Shown here: positions 1 to 7,014 of the stretch, piece after piece | How the letters are laid out: the number at the start of each line of letters is the position of its first letter | Numbering within the stretch: position 1 is the first letter of the stretch | Assembly (NCBI GenBank): GCA_904384225.1 | Contig: CAJFJV010000024.1 | Coordinates: 1-40,235, forward strand | Origin: an uncultured Oscillospiraceae bacterium | Lineage (GTDB): Bacteria; Bacillota; Clostridia; Oscillospirales; Ruminococcaceae | Direction of reading: 5' to 3' | Length of the DNA: 40,235 nt | Notes under the pieces: generated by a model | What the model was told of the DNA's origin: nothing | Database searches by the model: none | Seen by the model: the letters and a program-made list of their open reading frames with translations, nothing else | Program-made: the position numbers and the translations under genes

Positions 1-195
1 AATGTTTCCACAGACATCTACGCCCTATGGAAAGCAGTTAAGGAACTGCAGACCGGCGAGAAACAAATATCGCTGTGCGAACTGGCGGACAACGGTATCG
101 TCTCCGACAACGCGTTTCGCCTGATCGTGCAGGCAGCAGCTATCGCCCGCTTTGGTACTGCAGTCTTAAATAATACGGAGGTGCGCTATGTCTGA
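1..195 (+). CDS. C-terminal part of an element-borne hypothetical protein
   Basis: An open frame enters from the left edge and runs 64 codons to a TGA. The readable end includes the stretch ADNGIVSDNAFRLIVQAAAI and finishes VLNNTEVRYV. I do not recognise the family. Its GC-rich codon use matches the following mobile-element genes, and its last codons overlap the start of a tiny downstream frame with a good ribosome binding site, so it looks like the upstream member of the same operon. The N-terminus lies outside the window, so length and function cannot be judged. Confidence 0.6.
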   Translation, partial: NVSTDIYALWKAVKELQTGEKQISLCELADNGIVSDNAFRLIVQAAAIARFGTAVLNNTEVRYV

Positions 196-235
196 AAATC
201 ATAGCTTCAAAGAACAGCAGATTGGAGGAATGTGA
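188..235 (+). CDS. 15-residue small ORF between element genes
   Basis: ATG at 188 overlaps the end of the previous gene by 8 bases and follows a GGAGG at 177-181 at normal spacing. It encodes MSENHSFKEQQIGGM and stops three bases before the ATG of the next gene. The GGAGGA ribosome binding site of that next gene lies inside its last codons. This arrangement suits a translational-coupling leader peptide. Protein function cannot be inferred, and it could simply be a chance frame. Confidence 0.35.
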   Translation: MSENHSFKEQQIGGM

Positions 236-238
236 GAT

Positions 239-580
239 ATGGCCTTACTCTTTTCTAAGGTAACTGTAACGGCAGGAAATGACGCAGTAAGTTTTCTCGT
301 TGGAGGAATTCCGAGAGAATACGATGATTTGGATGATTGGGATGAATTCGATGATTTTCTGAAATATATCGATGAAGAAACAGAAGTGTTGGTTCATGCC
401 AATGCTTACCTCTATGGCGAGGGAGAAACAAGCGATGCCTCCTATTCGGATATTCTGCAGTTTTCCTCACGGCTTAAATCCGGCAGCAATTTCCTTACAG
501 ATTACTGTGACAATATAGAGGAAGTAAATTTTAGCTTTACTTGGTCGCCGGAAGAATTATTTGGAATGGAGATGGAATGA
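239..580 (+). CDS. Acidic hypothetical protein of the mobile element
   Basis: 113 residues, start supported by GGAGGA at 224-229. The protein is very acidic, with a D/E-rich run around residues 27-48 (YDDLDDWDEFDDF) and a second acidic patch near the C-terminus. There is no signal peptide or membrane segment. Strongly acidic small proteins in conjugative elements are sometimes DNA mimics or anti-restriction proteins, and a methyltransferase lies two genes downstream. That link is inference only, because I recognise no family motif. The stop is separated by one base from the next ATG, so the two genes are translated as a unit. Confidence 0.7.
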   Translation: MALLFSKVTVTAGNDAVSFLVGGIPREYDDLDDWDEFDDFLKYIDEETEVLVHANAYLYGEGETSDASYSDILQFSSRLKSGSNFLTDYCDNIEEVNFSFTWSPEELFGMEME

Positions 581-581
581 G

Positions 582-1127
582 ATGAACAAATTAGAAGCAG
601 AACGGCGCTTTGCACAGCGTATGAAGGACAACTACCCACCCGGCACACGCATCATGCTTTTGCAGATGGGCGATGATCCCCACCCCATCGAGCCGAACAC
701 AAGAGGTACGGTCGAAGTTGTCGATGATATGGGAACGCTGCACTGTATTTTTGATAATGGCAGACAGCTTGGTATTGTTCCCGGCGAGGACAATTTCCGC
801 AGGCTCACCGATCAGGAGCTTGCAGAGGAAAAGGACAGCCAGAAAAGACAATTGACAGAAATGTCAGAGGATGAGTTATATGAAAGGAATATCATTAGGT
901 TCGACAACTTTGATGATTTTTTTGATTTCATCTACGATGAGAACACCGACAAAGCTGATATTATCAACGATATGTCCCAACAGATGAAAAGGCAGCTTGT
1001 TTCAGAGAATTACGGTGAACGGTTTATTGAAGCAGACGGCGCGTTTTATTACAATTCCGAATGCTTCACACAGATGGCTTTACTGCAGAGTGACGAAGAA
1101 GATAACGCTCCCGTTTACGGAATGTGA
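582..1127 (+). CDS. DUF4314 domain protein
   Basis: 181 residues. I chose ATG 582, which follows the previous stop by one base with GGAGATGG just upstream. A TTG 21 bases earlier in the same frame lies inside the preceding gene. Residues about 18-73 match the DUF4314 pattern: PPGTR, then a short acidic stretch, NTRGTVEVVDD, W/F-DNGR and PGEDNFR. This small beta-barrel-like domain is common in conjugative elements and phages of Firmicutes, and its biochemical role is unknown. The C-terminal 100 residues are acidic (DNFDDFFDFIYDE) and not assigned. Family members are often shorter, so this is an extended version. Confidence 0.8.
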   Translation: MNKLEAERRFAQRMKDNYPPGTRIMLLQMGDDPHPIEPNTRGTVEVVDDMGTLHCIFDNGRQLGIVPGEDNFRRLTDQELAEEKDSQKRQLTEMSEDELYERNIIRFDNFDDFFDFIYDENTDKADIINDMSQQMKRQLVSENYGERFIEADGAFYYNSECFTQMALLQSDEEDNAPVYGM

Positions 1128-1166
1128 GGTGGCACGAAAAATAAATAGAAAGCGGTCGGATTTACT

Positions 1167-2270
1167 ATGCCAATCCGATTTTTTGATATGTTTGCAGGGA
1201 TCGGCGGTTTCCGCTCAGGACTGGAAGCAGTCGGCGGCTACGAATGCATCGGTCACTGCGAGATAGATAAATATACAAATCAGGCATATAACGCTATCTA
1301 CAATCCAAAAGGAGAACTGTATTTTGAAGACGCAAGAACTATCAACCCAAATGACCTGCCCGACATCGATCTCATCTGTGCGGGCTTTCCATGCCAAAGC
1401 TTCTCGGTTGCCGGAAAACGGCTCGGATTTGCAGACGATACAAGAGGAACTCTCTTCTTTGAGGTTGCCCGAATCGCTGAGGCGAAACGGCCTGCATATC
1501 TTCTCCTGGAAAATGTCCCCGGTTTGTTATCGCATGACGGCGGCAGGACGCTTACTACCATCTTCTCCACGCTTACTGAGCTGGGGTATGATCTCGAATG
1601 GTGTGTGCATAACAGCGCAAATTTCGGAGTCCCGCAGCAGCGAAGGCGGCTGTACATTGTCGCAAGTTTTGGAGGACGAGGTGCCGGACGGATATTTCCT
1701 CTCACCTGCGGCAATGCGGAAAATCTTAAAGAACTTATCTCAGGACCACAGGGACAAAGAGTCTATGAAACAAACGGAGTAGCTTGTACGCAGTGTGCAG
1801 GCAGCGGCGGCTGGGGCGGCAAAACAGGATTGTATTTTATTGATATGAATCCCGATCCCATTATTACCGATACCGCCCGATGCATTACGGCAAGGCAGGA
1901 CAGCGGAGTCAGCAATCACAGAGGCGAACACTCTGCCGTTCTTGTGACAGATGAACCCAGAGCGATCCTCACACCCGACAGGGAAAAAGTCAGGCAGCAA
2001 GGGCGCAGAGTCAAAGAACCCAATGAGCCGATGTTCACTATCACGGCACAGGATCGGCACGGCGTATGGCACAAAGGCAGAATCCGAAAGCTCATGCCGA
2101 TTGAATGCTGGCGCCTGCAGGGCTTTACCGATGAACAATTTAATAAGGCTGCCGCAACAGGTCTCTCGGACTGTCGGCTATACAAAATGGCGGGCAACGC
2201 AGTTAGCGTTCCCGTCATTTCTGCTATCGGGCAGAAAATAAAAGAAATTTACTATGAACAGGAGAAGTAA
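1167..2270 (+). CDS. DNA (cytosine-5-)-methyltransferase, orphan, element-borne
   Basis: 367 residues with the C5-methyltransferase motif order. Motif I is FDMFAGIGGF at residues 6-15, motif IV AGFPCQSFS with catalytic Cys76, motif VI ENVPGLL near 116, motif VIII QQRRRLYIV, motif IX/X RKLMPIECWRLQGF and the final AGNAVSVPVI. The enzyme transfers a methyl group from S-adenosylmethionine to C5 of cytosine within a target site. The target-recognition region lies between motifs VIII and IX and is fairly long (about 110 residues). No restriction endonuclease lies beside it, so it is probably a self-protection or anti-restriction methylase of the element. The ribosome binding site is weak. The stop is 3 bases before the next gene. 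Confidence 0.95.
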   Translation: MPIRFFDMFAGIGGFRSGLEAVGGYECIGHCEIDKYTNQAYNAIYNPKGELYFEDARTINPNDLPDIDLICAGFPCQSFSVAGKRLGFADDTRGTLFFEVARIAEAKRPAYLLLENVPGLLSHDGGRTLTTIFSTLTELGYDLEWCVHNSANFGVPQQRRRLYIVASFGGRGAGRIFPLTCGNAENLKELISGPQGQRVYETNGVACTQCAGSGGWGGKTGLYFIDMNPDPIITDTARCITARQDSGVSNHRGEHSAVLVTDEPRAILTPDREKVRQQGRRVKEPNEPMFTITAQDRHGVWHKGRIRKLMPIECWRLQGFTDEQFNKAAATGLSDCRLYKMAGNAVSVPVISAIGQKIKEIYYEQEK

Positions 2271-2273
2271 TAA

Positions 2274-3323
2274 ATGCCGAATCATGTTGTAAACCATATA
2301 TCGCTTCAAGGCGATCCTGAAAAAATCCGGTCAATGCTGGAAACAATCAAATCCGATGAACATGGTATCGGATCGGTGGATTTTAACAAGATCATTCCTA
2401 TGTCAAAAAGTCTCGATATTGAGGCAGGCAGCCGAACTGACCGAGGACTGAAAGTCTATCGGGATTTTATCGATGTGTATACACTCGCCGGAACCATGAA
2501 TATGGATAAGCTGCGAAACATTCCTGTGGAAAGCGAAGAAATTTTCCTGCGCCAGCGTACAGATATCAGGCGTGACGAATGGGAGCTTGGCAAAGCCGCA
2601 TGGCGCAATATCCGTGACTTCGGCGCGCCGACATGGTACGATTGGTGCATCTCGAATTGGGGAACCAAATGGAATGCCTATGGATATAGTGAGGATACCA
2701 TCGACTACCATGACGGCGACACACTGTATTTCCAAACGGCATGGTCTGCGCCGCACCCTGTCCTTGAAAGGCTGACGCAGATGTTTCCCGAAATTGAACT
2801 GGAACACGAATGGGCGGACGAGGATATCGGGCAGAACTGCGGCAGGCACAGCTATCGGGGCGGCGAGCGCATCGAAGAATACTTTCCCGAAAGTGAAAAG
2901 GAAGCGATTGAATTTGCCTGCCGGGTATGGGATTACGATCCGCTTGATATGGATTTGTTCCTGAATGCTGAGGGGACGAAATATATCAATGTAGAAAATG
3001 AGGAATTCCAGCAGATCGAGCTGCTTGGCAAGCCTGCCCTGTTTACCAATGCCCGCCTGACGGATGCGGATATCCCGCAGGGACTGTACTGCTATCACCT
3101 GCGGCACAGCGATGACGGCGGCCGCTTCTGCTCGGTTGAACCAAGGGTTGGCGTTAATCATGGCGGCAGCGTTATCACAAAAGAGCCGATTGATTTCGGA
3201 AAACAGGGATATATTTCTTTTACCGAGGACACCGAACCAAACTTCATCGGCGGAGAAGAAACGCTTGGGGGATTTCTGAAATTCGATGCTCCGCAGGAAA
3301 GCGAGGTGATGAAGCTGTGCTAA
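2274..3323 (+). CDS. YubB-like ferredoxin-fold / LPD28-type element protein
   Basis: 349 residues. The N-terminus (MPNHVVNHISLQGDPEKI) and the W-rich middle with WYDWCISNWGTKWNA and FQTAWSAPHPVLERL fit the YubB/api92 ferredoxin-like domain of plasmid and phage proteins. From about residue 255, the pattern PALFTNARLTDADIPQGLYCY, VNHGGSVITKEPID and FIGGEETLGGF fits the LPD28 domain, found as a module of large polyvalent proteins of mobile elements. Neither domain has an established reaction; roles in protecting or processing incoming DNA are guesses. It starts 3 bases after the methyltransferase and overlaps the next small gene, so it belongs to the same transcript. Confidence 0.8.
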   Translation: MPNHVVNHISLQGDPEKIRSMLETIKSDEHGIGSVDFNKIIPMSKSLDIEAGSRTDRGLKVYRDFIDVYTLAGTMNMDKLRNIPVESEEIFLRQRTDIRRDEWELGKAAWRNIRDFGAPTWYDWCISNWGTKWNAYGYSEDTIDYHDGDTLYFQTAWSAPHPVLERLTQMFPEIELEHEWADEDIGQNCGRHSYRGGERIEEYFPESEKEAIEFACRVWDYDPLDMDLFLNAEGTKYINVENEEFQQIELLGKPALFTNARLTDADIPQGLYCYHLRHSDDGGRFCSVEPRVGVNHGGSVITKEPIDFGKQGYISFTEDTEPNFIGGEETLGGFLKFDAPQESEVMKLC

Positions 3324-3454
3324 ATTTTGTCATCGGTCTGCTCCTCGGCGGATGTATCGCGGCAAGTGTACTCTGCTGTATACAGATCAACCGCATAGGA
3401 TACTACGAACGGGAAATCCGCAGACTCCAGGCAAAACTGAATAACAAGGAATAA
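3317..3454 (+). CDS. DUF3789-like single-pass membrane peptide
   Basis: 45 residues beginning at GTG 3317, overlapping the end of the previous gene, with GAGGTG at 3304-3309 as ribosome binding site. The sequence opens MLNFVIGLLLGGCIAASVL, a single hydrophobic segment, then CCIQINR and a charged tail (EREIRRLQAKLNNKE). Small proteins with this plan (a membrane helix followed by QINR) are annotated DUF3789 in Firmicute conjugative elements. The function is unknown. The gene is followed directly by a terminator hairpin, so it ends the operon. Confidence 0.7.
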   Translation: MLNFVIGLLLGGCIAASVLCCIQINRIGYYEREIRRLQAKLNNKE

Positions 3455-3517
3455 GGGACGAGGTCGTTTTGCGTGTACGAAGCAATCGTACATGGAAAAC
3501 GGTCCCGTTTTCTTTTT
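3455..3517 (+). terminator. Rho-independent terminator ending the element operon
   Basis: GGGAC...CGTTTT pairs with AAAACG.GTCCC, and an inner stem TGTACGA/TCGTACA stacks inside it. The hairpin is followed by GTTTTCTTTTT. It begins directly at the stop codon of the DUF3789-like gene. Confidence 0.75.
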
Positions 3518-3566
3518 GTGCCGTGTATTCGTACACGCAGACGCCTCCGCAGGGAGGTGATCAACA

Positions 3567-3655
3567 ATTAACAGCTTTATGGCTTGGGTGGGCGGTAAGA
3601 AAGCCCTTCGTGACGAAATTCTCGCCCGTTTTCCGCTGGACTACAAAAGATATAA
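3567..3655 (+). pseudogene. 5' remnant of a DNA adenine methylase (D12 class)
   Basis: After a GGGAGGTGA ribosome binding site at 3552-3560 comes ATT, or an internal ATG at 3579. It encodes NSFMAWVGGKKALRDEILAR followed by FPLDYKRY, the N-terminal motif-I region of D12-class Dam methylases (MAWVGGK binds S-adenosylmethionine). Homologues normally continue with an IEVFGG-type strand. Here the match stops after KRY at about 3653, and the DNA becomes a serine recombinase in another frame. The usual ATG start has become ATT. Nothing of the catalytic domain is left, so this is a deletion remnant. Confidence 0.75.
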
Positions 3656-4546
3656 GCTATCCTCTCCAATGAGAAATACAAGGGCGACGCTCTGCTGGGG
3701 AAAACCTACATTGAAGACTGCATCAGCAAAAAGGTGCGCATCAACGGCGGCGAGCGCCCGCAGTACTATGTGGAGAACAACCATCCGGCAATCATCGATT
3801 CCGACACCTTCGCGCAGGTGCAGGAGGAACTGGCAAGGAGAGCCTCGAAACGTAAGGTCAAGCAGGTCGGCACCACGACCGAGCAGGGCAAATACTGCGG
3901 AAAGTACGCGCTGACCGAACTGCTTGTCTGCGGAGAATGCGGAACGCCATACCGCCGCTGTACTTGGACGGCGGGCGATCAAAAGAGAATCGTATGGCGC
4001 TGTATCAGCCGCCTGGACTACGGCAAAAAATACTGCCACCACTCGCCGACCATGGAAGAAGCGCCCTTGCAGGAAGCCATTATGAACGCGATACTGAAAA
4101 CAGCGAAAAGCAATCCCGACATTCTGCAAACGCTGAAAATGCATATTCAAATGGAGCTTGGCGCAGAAGCCAGTGAGGACGAAAGCATTGATATCCAAAT
4201 CCGCATCGCACAAATCGATAAGGAATTCAATGGCATCCTGAACACCGTAACCGCCGAGAATCCCGAAAGCCTGCTCACCGATCCCCGCGTCGAAGCTCTG
4301 ATGGCCGAAAAGAGAACGCTTGAAAGTAGGCTGGCAGAATACATTGCCGCCGAGCAGCACCGCAAAAGCACCCAGTCACGATTAGATCAGATTTTTAGCA
4401 TACTGGACAGTATAAAAAATCATCCGCTGACCTTCGACAATGAGATCATCCGAAAAATCCTGCAATGCGTGATCGTCGAGTCAAAGGATAAAATCAAGGT
4501 GATTTTCATCGACGGGCTTGAAATGGAGACGGAGGTTGAGCAATGA
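3656..4546 (+). pseudogene. 3' part of a large serine recombinase, N-terminal catalytic domain lost
   Basis: An open frame preceded immediately by a stop (3653-3655) encodes AILSNEKYKGDALLGKTYIE and on through QYYVENNHPAIIDSDTFAQV, the recombinase (DNA-binding) domain of large serine integrases. It continues with a zinc ribbon (CGECGTPYRR... WRC...KYCHHS), a coiled coil and a beta-rich end. The catalytic serine resolvase domain, about 200 residues or more, is absent, replaced by the Dam remnant. The first possible start is GTG 3734 without a ribosome binding site. In intact elements this enzyme catalyses integration and excision, so this copy should be inactive and the element stranded. No attachment site could be identified with confidence. 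Confidence 0.85.
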
Positions 4547-4590
4547 CGTCAGTATAGCAAAAACAGTTTGTTCCATTGCTTAAACATTCT

Positions 4591-4636
4591 AAAACGCCAT
4601 TGAATATCTCTAAAGACCTAAATTCAATGGCGTTTT
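4591..4636. terminator. Bidirectional terminator after the recombinase remnant
   Basis: A perfect 15-bp inverted repeat (AAAACGCCATTGAAT / ATTCAATGGCGTTTT) with a 16-base loop, A-rich on one side and T-rich on the other. It separates the GC-richer element remnant from the AT-rich island. Confidence 0.8.
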
Positions 4637-4702
4637 GCTCTTTCCCTTTAAGTTTAAAAGGAACATAAATATAATAACAGCCTATGATGTTTCGTGTACT
4701 CC

Positions 4703-4731
4703 TTGAAAAGAATCAAAAAACGAGTTATAAT
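4703..4731 (+). promoter_or_regulatory. Sigma-A-type promoter of the ATPase/nuclease unit
   Basis: TTGAAA at 4703-4708, a 17-base spacer and a perfect TATAAT at 4726-4731. The predicted transcript starts near 4738, about 45 bases before the ATG of the GHKL gene, leaving room for its AGGAGGGA ribosome binding site. Confidence 0.75.
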
Positions 4732-4782
4732 ATTAAAATAAATAGGTATGTAGAACTATGTTCGCTTATTAGGAGGGATATA

Positions 4783-5940
4783 ATGGATAACAATATGGTT
4801 TCTTTTGAGGAGAATTATATTTTTAGAAACAATAAATCTATCACCTCCAATAACGATATTGCATTAACAGAATTTGTAGCTAATGCATGGGATGCAGGCG
4901 CACATAATGTAGATATTACTATACCTTTTGAAGAACATGAAAAAATTGTTGTTGAAGACGATGGAACGGGCATGACAGATGAAGAATTTCGTAACAGATG
5001 GATGACTTTGAATTATGATCGTCAAAAACGGCAAGGTAAAGAAGTGTTATTTCCAGCTGATGTTGAAAGTTCAAAGAGAATTGCATATGGTCGAAATGGG
5101 ATAGGTCGTCATGGGATGCTTTGCTTTTCAGACAGTTATACCGTCGAAACATGGAAAGATGGAAAATGTAACACTTACGATATAGTCGTATCCAAAGGAG
5201 ATTCTCCATTTAAAATACTCAAACATACTACAAACAAGAAATCTGGACATGGAACAAGAATAAGTACTTTTGTACTCAGGCATCTACCGGATGCAGCTGC
5301 AATGACAGATATACTATCAGCACGATTTTTGTATGATCCGAAATTTGTTGTAAAAATCAACGGACGGCGTATTGATTTATCACAGCATAAAGGTGTCGTT
5401 TTTTCAAAAGAGTTCGTAACACCGACAAAAGCTAATTTATCAATGACTGTTATTGATTCCGAGAAAACAGCGGCAAAATCACAACAACACGGTATTGCAT
5501 TTTGGATTTCCGGCCGCTTAGTTGGGCAGCCTTCATGGACATACGGAAAAATAACTTTTCTTGATGGCAGATTTAAAGCAGCAAAAAGATATACTATAAT
5601 TATCAAGTCTGATGATCTGATTGATGATGTACTCCCTGATTGGAGTGGGTTTGTCGATTCGGCCAATATGGAGAGTGTTTATCGTTGCATTAAATCTGAG
5701 GTTGATGAGTTCATAAAATCGGTAATGAAAAGCCATCTTAGTGAAGTTAGATTAGATGTTATACGAGAGGCAAGAGATGAATTAGAAACCTTGAATGTTA
5801 CTGGTCAGCGAAATATATCGGCATTTATTGAAAAGTTGACTGATGATAACCCGGTGTTTACGCCAGATTACCTTCATAGTGCTGTTGAAGCGATGATTTC
5901 AATAGAGAAGGCCAAAAAAGGAGAATTACTTCTCAGTTAG
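4783..5940 (+). CDS. GHKL (MORC/MutL-type) ATPase, N-terminal part of a split ATPase-nuclease
   Basis: 385 residues from ATG 4783, preceded by AGGAGGGA; an upstream in-frame ATG at 4687 lies ahead of the promoter and is rejected. All Bergerat-fold motifs are visible: N box E30...N34..D37 (TEFVANAWDAGA), G1 VEDDGTGM at 57-64, G2 GRNGIGRHG at 103-111 and G3 GHGT at 155-158. Such ATPases dimerise on ATP binding and act as clamps or switches, and prokaryotic MORC/MutL-like forms are associated with restriction-like nucleases. The frame ends at TAG 5938, and the same frame reopens at once into a PD-(D/E)XK nuclease with no ribosome binding site. The pair therefore looks like one gene of about 636 codons broken by an amber codon. 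The ATPase is otherwise complete. Confidence 0.88.
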   Translation: MDNNMVSFEENYIFRNNKSITSNNDIALTEFVANAWDAGAHNVDITIPFEEHEKIVVEDDGTGMTDEEFRNRWMTLNYDRQKRQGKEVLFPADVESSKRIAYGRNGIGRHGMLCFSDSYTVETWKDGKCNTYDIVVSKGDSPFKILKHTTNKKSGHGTRISTFVLRHLPDAAAMTDILSARFLYDPKFVVKINGRRIDLSQHKGVVFSKEFVTPTKANLSMTVIDSEKTAAKSQQHGIAFWISGRLVGQPSWTYGKITFLDGRFKAAKRYTIIIKSDDLIDDVLPDWSGFVDSANMESVYRCIKSEVDEFIKSVMKSHLSEVRLDVIREARDELETLNVTGQRNISAFIEKLTDDNPVFTPDYLHSAVEAMISIEKAKKGELLLS

Positions 5941-5949
5941 TTAGGCCAG

Positions 5950-6693
5950 ATGACGCCAGATCAGCTTGATAAGCTCGCGGATATATTGCGCACTTGGAAT
6001 GTTGATGATATTGCTACTGTTATTGGAGAAATTGATAAACGTATTGTGGTGATTGAGGCTATTCAGCGTATATATAACGAAAAAACAACAGAAGAATTAC
6101 ACACGCTTCACCCACTTATACTTAACTCAAGATGGTTGTTTGGTGCACAGTTTGATTCCCCAATGTTCGTATCAAATTCAGCACTAACAACTGTTGTTAA
6201 AGGTTTGTTTAAGGATGAAGACTACGACTTAGATTCGATAGATAATCCAAAGCGTAGGCCAGATATTATTTGTCTTAAACAGTTTTCGTTGAAAGCGGTA
6301 TGTACTGATAGAATCGATACGACCGCTGGAGAAATAATGAAGCCAGATCAAATTTTGATCGTTGAAGTAAAACGCGGAGGATTTGAAATTACTGATGATG
6401 AAGTTAACCAAGTTGAATATTATGTTCGGCAAATTCGGAAATCTGCTGTGCTACACAGTTCCGCCACTATTGACGCATATGTAGTTGGTGCTAAACTTGG
6501 CGATATAGACGCTGAAAAAAACACTTCAAGTGGAAGAATACATGCTGTCACTTACGGTCAATTAGTCGATACTGCAAGTGGAAAACTATTTAGACTAAGA
6601 GAGCGACTTCAGGAACACTATGACTCATTGGGACAAGAAAGCATTGTGGAACAAGCACTCAAGGAAACTAAGCAATTAAAATTGAATGTTTAA
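5950..6693 (+). CDS. PD-(D/E)XK nuclease domain, C-terminal part of the split ATPase-nuclease
   Basis: 247 residues from ATG 5950, in the same frame as the preceding ATPase and only 9 bases after its TAG. Catalytic pattern: D105 in KRRPDIICL, then E139-x-K141 in LIVEVKRGG and Q154 in EVNQVEYYV, the order expected of PD-(D/E)XK restriction-like nucleases. The N-terminal 70 residues (TPDQLDKLADIL, HPLILNSRWLFG) form the helical linker typical of longer ATP-binding relatives. No Shine-Dalgarno sequence precedes the ATG; the nearest AAGGAG is about 26 bases upstream, inside the ATPase. Expression would need readthrough, reinitiation or reversion of the stop. It probably cuts DNA when the ATPase senses its trigger, by family analogy. 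Confidence 0.82.
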   Translation: MTPDQLDKLADILRTWNVDDIATVIGEIDKRIVVIEAIQRIYNEKTTEELHTLHPLILNSRWLFGAQFDSPMFVSNSALTTVVKGLFKDEDYDLDSIDNPKRRPDIICLKQFSLKAVCTDRIDTTAGEIMKPDQILIVEVKRGGFEITDDEVNQVEYYVRQIRKSAVLHSSATIDAYVVGAKLGDIDAEKNTSSGRIHAVTYGQLVDTASGKLFRLRERLQEHYDSLGQESIVEQALKETKQLKLNV

Positions 6694-6973
6694 ATCAGAA
6701 ATGTCCCAAACTAATTATGAAATTTGCATAAATTGCGTATCAAATCATTTCTTGCACTATTATGGGTTTTCTGATAGTTTGGCTCCTACCTTTAGTGTCG
6801 GAAAAAATTTTCAAGAGAATCTCAATGGTACTCAGATAAACAACTACTCTTTTGGCAACGGCTTTGCCGTTCAAATGAGATACAAACAGAACACCGCCAT
6901 CTTAGATTCAAAAATCCAAGGTGGTGATTTTTCTGTATATTCAGATAACAAAATCTACAAATATATGATATAA
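6686..6973 (+). CDS. Weak hypothetical ORF between nuclease and PIN gene
   Basis: A 95-codon frame whose ATG overlaps the stop of the nuclease gene; a second ATG at 6701 (MSQTNYEI) is equally possible. No clear ribosome binding site and no recognised motif. It contains aromatic and Asn-rich stretches and a small AACGGC/GCCGTT hairpin near 6860. Its end overlaps the -10 box of the next gene. Apart from this frame, the 320 bases between the nuclease and the PIN gene hold nothing else I can name. It may be a non-coding spacer. Confidence 0.3.
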   Translation: MFKSEMSQTNYEICINCVSNHFLHYYGFSDSLAPTFSVGKNFQENLNGTQINNYSFGNGFAVQMRYKQNTAILDSKIQGGDFSVYSDNKIYKYMI

Positions 6974-6974
6974 T
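6966..6974 (+). promoter_or_regulatory. Extended -10 promoter of the PIN gene
   Basis: TGA followed by a perfect TATAAT at 6969-6974 makes an extended -10 element, with no good -35 box at 17 bases. The predicted transcript starts near 6981, about 34 bases before the ATG. This suggests the PIN gene can be expressed apart from the ATPase/nuclease unit. Confidence 0.5.
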
Positions 6975-7014
6975 GTGCATATTAAGAGAGCTGATGGTAA
7001 AGGGAGATTAAAAA

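Noticed and set aside
2403-3161. Long minus-strand frame opposite the YubB/LPD28 gene
   Set aside because: Antisense shadow of a well-supported gene, with no ribosome binding site or recognisable domain.
5938-5940. Genome-wide amber recoding (pyrrolysine-type) to explain the in-frame TAG
   Set aside because: TAG is the natural stop of the GNAT gene at 10678 and of the AraC gene at 34377, and no pyrrolysine genes are in the window.
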